This document shows positions 30,923 to 39,672 of a stretch of DNA of 64,000 bases, in pieces. The stretch comes from Micrococcus sp. 2A (GTDB taxonomy: Bacteria > Actinomycetota > Actinomycetes > Actinomycetales > Micrococcaceae): the NCBI RefSeq assembly GCF_039519235.1, contig NZ_CP154351.1, forward strand, positions 2,356,001 through 2,420,000. Direction: 5' to 3'. Within the stretch, counting starts at the first letter, position 1. The number at the start of each line of letters is the position of its first letter. The notes below the pieces were generated by a model. The model made no database searches. It worked only from the letters and a program-made list of their open reading frames with translations, and was not told the DNA's origin. A program made the position numbers and the translations under genes.

Positions 30923-32179
30923 TCAGGCCAGGCCGCGCGCCGCATGCCAGGCGGCGATCCGCTCGAGCGCCTCGTGGACGGCGCCCGGGCCGGCGGCGAA
31001 GGAGAGGCGGACGAACTCGGGCCCGTGGACGGCGTCGAAGTCGTCCCCCGGGGTCAGTGCGACGCCGGCCTCCTCCAGCAGGGCGGCGCAGTAGCCGACG
31101 GCGCTGCCGAACTCCGCCAGCATGCCTGGGGCGAGGCGGGCCCACAGGTAGAAGGCGCCGTCGGCGGGGGCGGCGTCGGCCCAGCCGAGCCGGGGCAGGG
31201 CGGCCAGCACGACGCCGCGCGTCGCCGTGAAGCCGCCGGCCTGCTCGGCGCAGAACGCGTAGGACTCCTCGCTGAACGCGTGGACGGCCGCCTCCTGGGC
31301 CGCGGCGGGCGGGCAGAGGGCGACCGAGCCGGCGAGGCCGTCGACCGCGGCGGCGAGGTCGTCCGGCATGAGCATCCAGCCCAGCCGCCAGCCGGGCATG
31401 CCCCAGTACTTGGAGAACGAGCTGACCACGAGCGCGGTGCGGGAGGTGCGCCATGCGCAGGCGCCGGGCCCCTGCCCGTCCGCGTGCACGATGCCGTGGT
31501 AGATCTCGTCCGAGACGAGCCGCACCCCGCGTTCCTCGCACCAGCGGGCGAGCTCGGCGAGCTCGTCGGCGCTGACCATCGTGCCCGTGGGATTGGCCGG
31601 GGAGGCGAGCACGAGCCCCGCGACCGGGCCCTCCGCGAGCGCCGCCTCCAGGTGGGCGACCGTGGGCTGGTAGCGGGTGCCGGCGTCGACGTCCACGTCC
31701 ACCACCTCCACCCCGAGCGCCGCGAGGATGTTGCGGTACGCGGGATAGCCGGGGCGCGGCAGGAGCACGCGGTCCCCCGGGGAGAACGCCGCGAGGAAGC
31801 CGAGCATGAACGCCCCCGAGGAGCCCGTCGTGATCGCGACCTGCTCGGGGCGGACGTCGAGCCCGTACCAGCGGCGGTAGTGGCCGGCGACGGCGGCCCG
31901 CAGCTCCGGCAGGCCCAGCGCCGGGGTGTAGGTGAGGGCACGGCCGGAGGCGTGGACGGCGGCGGCCGCGGCGTCGACGGCGGGCGGGGCGCCCCCGCCC
32001 GGCTCCCCCGCGCACAGGCTGACGACGTCGTGGCCGGCGGCGCGCAGTGCGGCGACCCGGCCGAGGATGCTCATCACCGTGAACGGCGGCACCTGCGACC
32101 GGGCGGACGGCGCGAAGGCGGGGGCAGGGGCGGCGGTGCTGGCGTGGGCGGCGGTGCTGGAACGGGACGGGCGACGCAT
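30923..32179 (-). CDS. PLP-dependent class I/II aminotransferase
   Basis: A 418-aa fold-type I enzyme. The PLP lysine is K257 in SSFSKYWGMPGWRLGW; ASPANPTGT and DEIYHGIV supply the ring-stacking and Asp contacts, and FVRLSFAAG the carboxylate-binding Arg. It resembles aspartate/alanine-type aminotransferases; the exact amino donor is not defined. It starts at ATG 32179 with TAGCCT 6 nt upstream on the same strand. The nested inverted repeats at 32197-32313 lie directly behind that box, where a -35 should be. Confidence 0.88.
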   Translation of the reverse strand: MRRPSRSSTAAHASTAAPAPAFAPSARSQVPPFTVMSILGRVAALRAAGHDVVSLCAGEPGGGAPPAVDAAAAAVHASGRALTYTPALGLPELRAAVAGHYRRWYGLDVRPEQVAITTGSSGAFMLGFLAAFSPGDRVLLPRPGYPAYRNILAALGVEVVDVDVDAGTRYQPTVAHLEAALAEGPVAGLVLASPANPTGTMVSADELAELARWCEERGVRLVSDEIYHGIVHADGQGPGACAWRTSRTALVVSSFSKYWGMPGWRLGWMLMPDDLAAAVDGLAGSVALCPPAAAQEAAVHAFSEESYAFCAEQAGGFTATRGVVLAALPRLGWADAAPADGAFYLWARLAPGMLAEFGSAVGYCAALLEEAGVALTPGDDFDAVHGPEFVRLSFAAGPGAVHEALERIAAWHAARGLA

Positions 32180-32185
32180 GGCCCG

Positions 32186-32191
32186 AGGCTA
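32186..32191 (-). promoter_or_regulatory. Leaderless -10 (TAGCCT) of the aminotransferase
   Basis: Read on the minus strand, TAGCCT is 6 nt before the ATG at 32179. Confidence 0.5.
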
Positions 32192-32196
32192 CCCCC

Positions 32197-32313
32197 CGTT
32201 TTCGTTCGGGAAACGGCGCCCCGGGGACGACTTTCGTTGACGAAACGGCCGGGCGGGCCGCCGTTTCGTCAACGAAAACGTCTCGACCCGCCGCCGTTTC
32301 CCGAACGAAAACG
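32197..32313. repeat. Nested inverted-repeat cluster (A-B-B'-A')
   Basis: The outer arms at 32197-32218 and 32292-32313 are perfect 22-bp complements containing TTTTCGTTCGGGAAACGG. The inner arms at 32232-32249 and 32260-32277 are perfect 18-bp complements, TTTCGTTGACGAAACGGC and its complement. A and B share the pattern TTTCGTT...GAAACGG. The cluster lies between the helicase stop and the aminotransferase start. A related unit occurs at 48765. It could act as a terminator or be a small mobile repeat. Confidence 0.85.
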
Positions 32314-32335
32314 TCCGGCCCGCCCCGCGCGGCCC

Positions 32336-35300
32336 TCACTCCTCCGCGCCGAGCAGCTCCCGGATGTCGTCGGCCGTCAACGAGTCCGTGAACGCGCCCG
32401 CGCCGGAGTCGTCGGACTCGTCCACGAGCGCCCCGAACAGCTCGGCCTTGCGTCGCTGCAGCTCGAGGACCTTCTCTTCGATCGTCCCCTCGGAGACCAT
32501 GCGGTAGACCACCACGGTGCGCTCCTGGCCGATGCGGTGTGCGCGGTCCACCGCCTGTGCCTCGGCGGCGGGGTTCCACCACGGGTCCATGAGGAACACG
32601 TAGTCGGCCTCGGTCAGGGTCAGGCCGAAGCCGCCGGCCTTGAGGGAGATGAGGAACACCGGCGCCTCGCCCTCCCGGAAGCCGCGGATCACCTCGGCGC
32701 GGCCGCGCGTGCCGCCGTCGAGGTAGGCGTGCTCCACCTCCATGGCGTCCAGCTCCTCGGCGATCACCTTGAGGAAGCTCGTGAACTGGCTGAACACGAT
32801 CACGCGGTGGCCCTCGGCGAGGATCTCCGTGAGGTCGTCCAGGAACCGCTCCAGCTTCGAGGAGGGGATGGAGGCGTACTCCCCCTCCACGATCTGCGGC
32901 GCGAGCGCGAGCATGCGCAGCAGCGTGAGCGACTTGAAGATGGTGAAGCGGTTGCCGTCCACGTCGCTCAGCAGCCCCAGCACCTTGCGGCGCTCGCGCT
33001 GCAGCACGCGGTCGTACACCTTGCGATGGCTCGGCTCGAGCTCCACGCGCAGCACCTGCTCCTGCTTGGGCGGCAGGTCCTTGGCCACGAGCTCCTTGGA
33101 GCGGCGCAGCATGAACGGGCGCACGCGGCGGCGCAGGGCCGCCATCCGCTCCGGGTGCTCCCCGGACTCGATGGGCGTCACGTACGCCTCGCGGAACCGG
33201 CGGTGGCTCGGGAACAGCCCCGGCACGACGACGGCGAGCAGCGCCCAGAGGTCGCTGAGCGAGTTCTCCATGGGCGTGCCCGTGATGGCCAGACGGAACG
33301 GGGCGGGCAGGTCCCGGGCCACGGCGTGCACCTTGGAGGCGCGGTTCTTGAGGAACTGCGCCTCGTCGTAGACCACGCCGCCCCACGTCACCCTCCCGTA
33401 CTGGGCGGCGTCGATCCGCAGCAGGGTGTAGCTCGTCACCACGACGTCGGCGCCGGCCACCGCCGTCTCCACGTCCGCTCCCCGCTTGCGCGTGGTGGTG
33501 TCCAGCACGCGCACGTCCAGGCCGGGGGTGAACTTGGCCGCCTCCGCGGCCCACACGGACACCACCGAGCTCGGCGCCACCACCAGGAACGGCGCGCGGC
33601 CGGGGTGCGCGGCGCGGGCGTGCGCCATGAGCGCGAGGGTCTGCACGGTCTTGCCGAGGCCCATGTCGTCGGCCAGGATCCCCCCGAGGTCCTGCTCGTA
33701 CAGGAAGTGCAGCCAGCGCAGCCCCTCCTGCTGGTACGGGCGCAGGTCCGCCTGCAGCCCGGCGGGCTCAGGCGCCTCGGGCAGGCGCTCCATGGCGGCG
33801 AGGCGGCCGACGGCGGCGGTCCACGCGGGATCCTCCGTCGTCTCGTCGGCGAGCTCCTTGAGCTCCTCCCAGAACCCCACCTGATGCCGGGACACGGAGG
33901 GGTTCTCCGGGGTCCACTCCTGCAGCGTGGCGGCCTCGGAGAGCAGCGCGCGCAGCCGCTCGAACGCCGGATGGTCGAGGGAGAGGTAGGAGCCGTCGAA
34001 GAGGATCAGCGAGCTCTGCCCCTGCACGAGGGCGGTGAACAGCTGCGCGAACGGCAGCACGTGCCCGTCCACGGAGACCTGCACGCCCAGGTCGAACCAG
34101 TCGTTGCGGGCGGCGGTGGTGCTCGCCTCGATCCGCGGCGCCGCCGTCAGCTCGCGGTACTCGGGGCGCTCGCCGCGCACGTCCACGCGCACGTGGTCCA
34201 GCCGCTGCAGCTGCGGCAGCACGGTCTCGGAGAAGCGCGCCGCGGCCACACCCTCGAGCACCTGCTCCTCGGCCCGGCCCGCCCGGGGCCAGGCCTCGGC
34301 GGCGGCGCGCAGGACGGCGTCCTCATGGCGGACGTCCCGCAGGGTGTCCCCCGCCGGGTTCATCCCGAGCTCGCGGGGCGGGTCGAAGTACAGCCAGGAC
34401 CAGCGCAGCACGAGGCGGTGGTCCTTCTGAAAGTCGGCGCGCAGGCGCAGCACGGGGGGCTCGAACTCGGGCAGCTCCACGGACGCGTCGGGGCTGGCCA
34501 CCTCGAGGGCGGCACGCAGCCGCGGGTACACGCGGGTGAGGAACTCGTCCCGGTCGGCGGCGGGCACGCGCACGGGCTCGCCCGCGAGCACGAGCTGCTG
34601 CACGGCCTCCGGGACCGGGGCGACGGCGGGGATGAGGTGCAGGGTGAACCCGCCGTCGTCGTCGGTGACGCGGTAGAAGCCCACGCTGCCCACCACCTGC
34701 ACCCCGGCCATGCCGCCGGGCATGGTGCTCAGCGAGGGGGCGACCTCGAGGCCGCCGTCCGGGGCGCGCGTCACGTCGAGGCCCACGGCGGCGGGATCGT
34801 CGAGGACGACCCCGGAGAGCAGGCCCAGCGGCACCAGCTCGACGCCCGCGGACTGCGCCTCGGCGAGGAGCTGCCAGATGCGCGGGGAGTCGAAGGCGTG
34901 CAGGCCGAACCAGGCGTCCGTGGGGTAGGAGTCCTCGGCCATGAGCTGGCGCCAGATGAGGCGCAGCGCCCGCTCCTGGGCCGGGGCGAACTCGGCGCGC
35001 GGGAACTGGAAGGCGCGCCACGTGAGCCCGCCCTTGATCCAGGTGCCCTTCGCGCCGCGCCTGAGGGGGCGGACGATCACGTACAGCGGGCGGCCCTCCC
35101 GCAGGTGCTCCTCGCCCGCGGGCGCCGGGCCCCACTGCTGGTACACGTTGCGGGAGGACTCGGCGACGAGCTCCACGCCGATCGCCAGGGGCGGCGGTGC
35201 ACCCAGGCGGCGCGGGGCGTCCAGGCCGGCGAGGGGCTCCATCACGCGGCGCCAGTCGAGGCCCGTGCCGCGGGCGGCCGAGCGCTCCCGGGCCGCGGCA

Positions 35301-35737
35301 GCCACGGCGTCGGGGTCCGAGGAGGGCGGCACGGGCAGGGCGTCGGCCGTGGTGACCATGTCCGCGAGCTTGCGGCGGGCCTCGCCGAGCGCCTGGTCGG
35401 CGTCCAGGCGGACCACCTGGTAGAGCACCGCGGCCACGTGCTTGCAGTCGGTGCCCACGGGGCAGGTGCAGCGGCCGGTGACCGGCTCCACCTCGGCGGG
35501 CGCGCCGGGCTCGGCCGCGTAGACCTCCTGCACCTGCACGCGCACCCGGTAGGGACTCGGGGCAGTGCCGCGCACGGAGGCGTCGACCACGCCGCCCGCG
35601 GCGTCGTACCGGAGCCGGCCGACGGCGCCCCGGGCGGCGATCTCGAATCCGCGGTCCGCCATCGTGCTGCCGACGACCGCCCGGATTGCCTCCGTGCGCA
35701 CGTGCGGCAGGACGTCTCCCGAATCTGCGATGGCCAT
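32336..35737 (-). CDS. SWIM-domain SNF2/Swi2-family helicase
   Basis: A 1133-aa DNA-translocating ATPase. An N-terminal SWIM zinc motif (C90, C92, C98, H100 in GRCTCPVGTDCKH) precedes a ~500-residue region typical of bacterial SWIM-SNF2 proteins. The SNF2 core begins with LRPYQQEGLRWLHFLYEQ, Walker A DDMGLGKT, the DEAQ box in VVYDEAQFLKN and TGTPMENSLSDLW. It ends with the helicase C-terminal blocks FSQFTSFL, LKAGGFGLTLTEADYV and RAHRIGQ. A role in DNA repair or transcription-coupled remodelling is likely. The start at ATG 35737 (MAIADSG) is chosen near the domain; upstream GTGs are possible. The stop is 22 nt from the repeat cluster. Confidence 0.92.
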   Translation of the reverse strand: MAIADSGDVLPHVRTEAIRAVVGSTMADRGFEIAARGAVGRLRYDAAGGVVDASVRGTAPSPYRVRVQVQEVYAAEPGAPAEVEPVTGRCTCPVGTDCKHVAAVLYQVVRLDADQALGEARRKLADMVTTADALPVPPSSDPDAVAAAARERSAARGTGLDWRRVMEPLAGLDAPRRLGAPPPLAIGVELVAESSRNVYQQWGPAPAGEEHLREGRPLYVIVRPLRRGAKGTWIKGGLTWRAFQFPRAEFAPAQERALRLIWRQLMAEDSYPTDAWFGLHAFDSPRIWQLLAEAQSAGVELVPLGLLSGVVLDDPAAVGLDVTRAPDGGLEVAPSLSTMPGGMAGVQVVGSVGFYRVTDDDGGFTLHLIPAVAPVPEAVQQLVLAGEPVRVPAADRDEFLTRVYPRLRAALEVASPDASVELPEFEPPVLRLRADFQKDHRLVLRWSWLYFDPPRELGMNPAGDTLRDVRHEDAVLRAAAEAWPRAGRAEEQVLEGVAAARFSETVLPQLQRLDHVRVDVRGERPEYRELTAAPRIEASTTAARNDWFDLGVQVSVDGHVLPFAQLFTALVQGQSSLILFDGSYLSLDHPAFERLRALLSEAATLQEWTPENPSVSRHQVGFWEELKELADETTEDPAWTAAVGRLAAMERLPEAPEPAGLQADLRPYQQEGLRWLHFLYEQDLGGILADDMGLGKTVQTLALMAHARAAHPGRAPFLVVAPSSVVSVWAAEAAKFTPGLDVRVLDTTTRKRGADVETAVAGADVVVTSYTLLRIDAAQYGRVTWGGVVYDEAQFLKNRASKVHAVARDLPAPFRLAITGTPMENSLSDLWALLAVVVPGLFPSHRRFREAYVTPIESGEHPERMAALRRRVRPFMLRRSKELVAKDLPPKQEQVLRVELEPSHRKVYDRVLQRERRKVLGLLSDVDGNRFTIFKSLTLLRMLALAPQIVEGEYASIPSSKLERFLDDLTEILAEGHRVIVFSQFTSFLKVIAEELDAMEVEHAYLDGGTRGRAEVIRGFREGEAPVFLISLKAGGFGLTLTEADYVFLMDPWWNPAAEAQAVDRAHRIGQERTVVVYRMVSEGTIEEKVLELQRRKAELFGALVDESDDSGAGAFTDSLTADDIRELLGAEE

Positions 35738-35852
35738 ACCCACCAGTTTCCCATGGTGGTCCGCCCGATGCCGCACACGGTGGGCGAGGAGCCGACGGGG
35801 TGAGATGCGGGCCACTGAGGCTCAGACCTCGTAACCGGTCCGGCCCCTTCCC

Positions 35853-35858
35853 TAGGCT
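35853..35858 (+). promoter_or_regulatory. Leaderless -10 (TAGGCT)
   Basis: TAGGCT is 6 nt before the ATG at 35865, with no Shine-Dalgarno. Confidence 0.5.
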
Positions 35859-35864
35859 GGCCCG

Positions 35865-37598
35865 ATGAGCACCCCCTCCGTCGCGCGCGCCACTCCCGCA
35901 TCCGCGTCCGCCGCCTCCTCCCCCGCCGACCAGCCCGGCACCGAGCCCGGCACCTCCGAGTCCCGCGCCCCCTTCGCCTCACCCCTCGGCCTGTCCCTGC
36001 CCGAGGGCCGCGGCCGCCGCGTCCTCGTCACCGGCGCCACCGGCTACGTGGGCGGCCGCCTGATCCCCGAGCTCGTGGCCGCCGGCTTCGCCGTGCGGGC
36101 CGTGGCCCGCAACCCCGAGGACCTCGAGGGCCGGCCGTGGTCGGACCGCGTGGAGATCATGAAGGCCGACCTCTCGGAGCCGGACGAGGTCCGCGCAGCG
36201 ATGGAGGACGTCCACACCGCCCTGTACCTCGTGCACTCCATGGGCGGTGACGGTGACTTCGTGGAGCGGGAGCAGAAGATCGCCGACGTCGTGGCCCGCG
36301 CCTCGGACGACGCCGGCGTCACCCAGCTGGTCTACCTCTCCGGCCTGCACCCGGACGAGAAGCCCGTGGAGGAGCTCTCCGACCACATGCGCTCCCGCGA
36401 GCTCGTGGCACGCCGTCTGGACGAGGCCGCCGCACCCGCGCTGGTCTTCGAGGCCGGCGTGGTCATCGGCTCCGGCTCCACCTCCTTCGAGATGATCCGA
36501 CACCTCTCGGACCGTCTCCCCGTGATGCCCGGCCCCTCGTGGCTGAAGAACAAGGTGGAGCCCATCGCCATCCGCGACGTGCTCTACTACCTGGCCCACG
36601 CGTGCGCCCTGCCCGAGCCCGTGCAGGCCCGCGCCCAGATCGGCGACGGCGTGGCCCAGCCCTTCGCCACCCTGCTGACGCAGTACGCCGAGGCTGCCGG
36701 CCTGTCCAAGCGCATCGTGATCCCGCTCCCGTTCCCGGCCTCCCACCTCTCCGGGTTCTGGATCGGCATGGTGACCCCGATCCCCGTGGGCGTGGCCCTG
36801 CCGCTCGCCTCCTCGCTGCGCGAGGACGCGGTGACCTCGAACCACACCGTGGCGGACATCATCCCCGACCCCCCGGGCGGCCTCACCAGCTACCAGGACG
36901 CCGTGCGCCGCGCCCTGCACCACGAGGAGTCCGGCCCGCTGGACGTCACGTGGGAGGCGGACGAGTACTCCGCCGTCGACCCGGCCGCGCCCCTGCCCTC
37001 GGACCCGGAGTGGGCCGGCAAGACCGTGTACAAGGACGAGCGGGAGCGTGAGTCCGACCTCTCCCCCGAGGACGTGTGGCCCGTGATCGAGTCGGTCGGC
37101 GGGGCCAACGGCTGGTACTCCACGCCCCTGCTGTGGCAGATCCGCGGCGTCGTCGACAAGGCCGTCGGCGGGCCGGGCCTGGCCCGCGGCCGTCGCGACG
37201 CCGAGCACCTGCGCCGCGGCGACATCGTGGACTGGTGGCGCGTGGAGAAGATCGAGTACGGCCACCGGCTGACCCTGCGTGCCGAGATGCGCGCCGGCGG
37301 GCGCGCCTGGCTGCAGCTGGCCGTCGAGCCCCGCGAGGGCGGCGGGTCGGTGTACCGCCAGCGCGCGATCTTCATGCCCGACGGCCTGCTGGGCCGCGCC
37401 TACTGGACGGCCATCCTGCCGTTCCACGCCGTGGTCTTCCCGGAGATGGCCGCCAACATCCTGGCCGAGGGCCAGCGCCGCAAGACCGGCGGCGAGCGCG
37501 GCCGCACCCGCGGTCTCGTGCGCGCCCTGGCCGACCGGCTCCCCCTGCGCCGCAACCCGCTGGACCGCTCGAAGAAGGACGGCGCGAAGAAGGGCTAG
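35865..37598 (+). CDS. SDR-family protein with C-terminal DUF2867-like domain
   Basis: A 577-aa protein. Residues 50-370 are an NAD(P)-binding fold (VTGATGYVGGRL at 55-66; LVHSMGGDGD; VYLSGLHPDE) paralogous to the 369-aa protein at 14941. Residues 390-570 add a DUF2867-type domain (ESVGGANGWYSTPLLWQIRG, RRGDIVDWWRVEKIEYGHRL, PFHAVVFPEMAANI). The same two-domain layout is found in many actinobacteria and functions as a putative oxidoreductase with unknown substrate. The N-terminal 45 residues are disordered (Ala/Ser/Pro). It starts at ATG 35865 with TAGGCT 6 nt upstream. Its stop overlaps the stop of crtX on the other strand (CTAG). Confidence 0.85.
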   Translation: MSTPSVARATPASASAASSPADQPGTEPGTSESRAPFASPLGLSLPEGRGRRVLVTGATGYVGGRLIPELVAAGFAVRAVARNPEDLEGRPWSDRVEIMKADLSEPDEVRAAMEDVHTALYLVHSMGGDGDFVEREQKIADVVARASDDAGVTQLVYLSGLHPDEKPVEELSDHMRSRELVARRLDEAAAPALVFEAGVVIGSGSTSFEMIRHLSDRLPVMPGPSWLKNKVEPIAIRDVLYYLAHACALPEPVQARAQIGDGVAQPFATLLTQYAEAAGLSKRIVIPLPFPASHLSGFWIGMVTPIPVGVALPLASSLREDAVTSNHTVADIIPDPPGGLTSYQDAVRRALHHEESGPLDVTWEADEYSAVDPAAPLPSDPEWAGKTVYKDERERESDLSPEDVWPVIESVGGANGWYSTPLLWQIRGVVDKAVGGPGLARGRRDAEHLRRGDIVDWWRVEKIEYGHRLTLRAEMRAGGRAWLQLAVEPREGGGSVYRQRAIFMPDGLLGRAYWTAILPFHAVVFPEMAANILAEGQRRKTGGERGRTRGLVRALADRLPLRRNPLDRSKKDGAKKG

Positions 37599-38353
37599 TC
37601 CGCGCGCGGGCCCCGGGCCTGCTGCACCCGCCGCACCCAGCGCTGACCGGGCGGGAGGATCGCCCAGTTGGCGCGCAGGGTGGCGCCCGCCATGCGGCCC
37701 TGACGTGCGCGGGCGCCGAGCGAGTGGAAGATCCGCCCGGCGGCTCCCACGCGCACGTGCGGGTCGAACCGCACGATGTGCCCGGCGAGGGCGAGGTGGA
37801 AGGAGAGGTCGAGGTCGTCGTGCAGGTCGGCGCGGTGGCGGTGCACACTCCCCCGCACCGCCTGCCACGCCTCGGCGCGCAGGGCCAGGTTGGAGCCCCA
37901 CAGCGGGGTGCCCGCGAGCGCGGCACCCGCTGCCCAGCGGTAGGCGTTCGTGTAGAGCCGGGAGCGCAGCACGCCGAGCAGGCCCGGCTGGTCGTAGAAC
38001 TCGCCGGGGCCGGTGAGCGCATCCAGGCGCGGGTCGGCGGCGAAGCGCGCCGTGATCCGCTCGATCCAGTCCTCCGGCGCACGGGTGTCCGCGTCGCACC
38101 GGAGCAGGAGCGTGCCGACGGCGGCGTCGAACCCGGCGGCCGAGGCGGCGGGGATGCCCCGCTCGGGCTCGGTGACCACGCGGGCGCCGAACTCCCGGGC
38201 GACGTCGGCCGAGCCGTCCACGCTCCCGTTGTCCACCACCACGACCTCGTCCGCGGGCCGGGTCTGGCGGGCCAGATGCGCCAGGCAGACGCGAAGGTGG
38301 GCGGCGTCGTCGAGCACGGGGATGACCACGCTGACGGTGGGCTCCGGGGTCAT
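37595..38353 (-). CDS. crtX: Carotenoid glycosyltransferase, GT2 family (CrtX)
   Basis: A 252-aa family-2 glycosyltransferase. The nucleotide-binding start is VSVVIPVLDDAAHL, and the DxD metal motif is CDADT (D87, D89). LHDDLDLSFHLALAGH is the acceptor-side motif. It is the last gene of the carotenoid operon, where in M. luteus crtX glucosylates sarcinaxanthin at its hydroxylated C5 ends. ATG 38353 overlaps the preceding stop by 4 nt, so it is translationally coupled. It ends tail-to-tail with the SDR gene, sharing the CTAG. Confidence 0.82.
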   Translation of the reverse strand: MTPEPTVSVVIPVLDDAAHLRVCLAHLARQTRPADEVVVVDNGSVDGSADVAREFGARVVTEPERGIPAASAAGFDAAVGTLLLRCDADTRAPEDWIERITARFAADPRLDALTGPGEFYDQPGLLGVLRSRLYTNAYRWAAGAALAGTPLWGSNLALRAEAWQAVRGSVHRHRADLHDDLDLSFHLALAGHIVRFDPHVRVGAAGRIFHSLGARARQGRMAGATLRANWAILPPGQRWVRRVQQARGPRAD

Positions 38354-39015
38354 CGGCTGCCCTGCCCGGCGCGGGAGGGGGTGGCCCCGCTGACGGCCAC
38401 CGCGCCGGCGTCGGCCGCGCGCACCGCCAGCGCCGAGCCGACGAGCGCGCCCAGGCTGTCGGCGAGGAGGTCGCCGAGGGTGTCGTCGTAGCCCACGCCG
38501 ATCTCCTCCGAGACGGCGTGGTGGGCCCACCACTCGGCGATCTCCCACACCACGCCGAGCGTCACCGTGAGCGAGGCGAGGGCGAGCACGGCCACCAGGG
38601 GCCCGACGGCGCGCACGACGCCGGCCGCGTCCGTCCGGCCGGGGATCCCTGCGGTGCGTCCGGGCTCGGCACCCGCGCCCATGCCGCCTGTGCTGCCGGC
38701 GCGGTGGCGCAGCCAGGCGCGCAGGCTGACGCCCACGAGCCCGGCCACCACGGCGGAGGCGGCCGCGTGGACCACGATGTCCAGGGTCGGCACTTGGTGG
38801 TAGAGGCCGACCACGCTGAACCAGCCGGCCGCCAGCAGCATGGCCTGCCCGGCCCAGTCCAGCAGGGTCCCTCCGCCGAGCCAGCGCAGCAGCCACTGCG
38901 CGCCGAACACGAGGAACATCACCGCCGCGGACGGCCAGCCCGCCGTGGCCCAGGCGAGCGGGATGAGGACCGGGCCGAGGGCGCGCAGCAGGTCCGCCGG
39001 GAGCAGGGGGAACAC
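38350..39015 (-). CDS. Integral membrane protein (DUF2238-like) within the carotenoid operon
   Basis: A 221-aa membrane protein with about six hydrophobic helices, VVWEIAEWWAHHAV and GYDDTLGDLLADSLGALVGS. The E-W-W...YDDTLxDL pattern resembles DUF2238/YjdF-type proteins of unknown function. It starts with GTG 39015, 1 nt after the crtYh stop, and overlaps crtX by 4 nt, so it is made with the pathway. It is not a known enzyme of C50 carotenoid synthesis. It might organise the enzymes or help pigment insertion, which is inference only. Confidence 0.7.
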   Translation of the reverse strand: MFPLLPADLLRALGPVLIPLAWATAGWPSAAVMFLVFGAQWLLRWLGGGTLLDWAGQAMLLAAGWFSVVGLYHQVPTLDIVVHAAASAVVAGLVGVSLRAWLRHRAGSTGGMGAGAEPGRTAGIPGRTDAAGVVRAVGPLVAVLALASLTVTLGVVWEIAEWWAHHAVSEEIGVGYDDTLGDLLADSLGALVGSALAVRAADAGAVAVSGATPSRAGQGSR

Positions 39016-39016
39016 G

Positions 39017-39352
39017 TCAGCGCTCCCCGCCGCGGTCCCCGCCGGAGCGGTCCCGCCGCCCGGTGAGGAGCAGCCACAGCGCGGGCAGCAGGAGGGCGGA
39101 TCCCAGGGGGTAGGCGAAGTCCTCGAGGGGCGCCAGGCCCAGGTAGACGCCGGAGAGCAGGTCGTGCCCGTAGTCGAACAGGCCCGCGGCGATCATGACG
39201 TTGTCGAAGATCGCGGTGAGCACCCACAGCGCCGCGAGCGCGAGGCCCAGGGCGGCCAGGTGCCGGCCGCGCAGGCGGCGCGTGAGCACGGCGGCGAGCA
39301 GCACGACGAGGGCGATCCCCACGAACACGACGTTCAGATCCCAGAAGCTCAC
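39017..39352 (-). CDS. crtYh: C50 carotenoid cyclase subunit CrtYh
   Basis: A 111-aa membrane protein of the heterodimeric lycopene-cyclase domain family (CrtYc/d, CrtYe/f type). Three hydrophobic helices surround TAIFDNVMIAAGLFDYG, and the conserved PLEDF motif (GLAPLEDFAYPLG) contributes the catalytic acidic residue. With CrtYg it closes gamma-type rings on flavuxanthin to give sarcinaxanthin. It starts with GTG 39352, overlapping crtYg by 4 nt (GTGA), which should enforce equal subunit synthesis. Confidence 0.85.
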   Translation of the reverse strand: MSFWDLNVVFVGIALVVLLAAVLTRRLRGRHLAALGLALAALWVLTAIFDNVMIAAGLFDYGHDLLSGVYLGLAPLEDFAYPLGSALLLPALWLLLTGRRDRSGGDRGGER

Positions 39353-39672
39353 GTGTCACGCCCCGCCCGGTGCTCCAGGATCCGCACCGCGCCCGTGAAC
39401 AGGACCATGGTGAGGTAGCTGAGGAAGAGGAGGAAGAAGACCTCCTCGACCGGCAGCTGGGGGGCCACCAGCAGTCCGGTCATGTACGGGGACTCGCGGT
39501 GCAGGAACACGCCCGCCACGATCCCCCACACGTCCCACGCGAGGAAGTAGGCCAGGCCCACGGCCAGCACGAGCGCCCCGACGGCCGGGCGGCGCCACAG
39601 GAACAGGCGGAAGCGGCGGTCGAGCAGGGCCATGCAGCCGATCACGGCCAGGAGGCAGGCGAGGTAGATCAC
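39349..39672 (-). CDS. crtYg: C50 carotenoid cyclase subunit CrtYg
   Basis: A 107-aa membrane protein paralogous to CrtYh. Helices YLACLLAVIGCMALL and VGALVLAVGLAYFLAWDVWGI are followed by LPVEEVFFLLFLSYLTMVLF; the PxEE motif is the counterpart of PLEDF in the partner subunit. The two subunits form the gamma-cyclase of sarcinaxanthin synthesis. It starts with GTG 39672, sharing GTGA with the crtE2 stop. The position and size fit crtYg of M. luteus. Confidence 0.85.
   Translation of the reverse strand: MIYLACLLAVIGCMALLDRRFRLFLWRRPAVGALVLAVGLAYFLAWDVWGIVAGVFLHRESPYMTGLLVAPQLPVEEVFFLLFLSYLTMVLFTGAVRILEHRAGRDT

Noticed and set aside
30944..35803. Very long plus-strand reading frame (over 1600 codons) antisense to the aminotransferase and helicase
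   Set aside because: Its product is rich in His/Arg/Gly without domains, and mirrors the codon bias of the minus-strand genes. Typical antisense shadow in GC-rich DNA.
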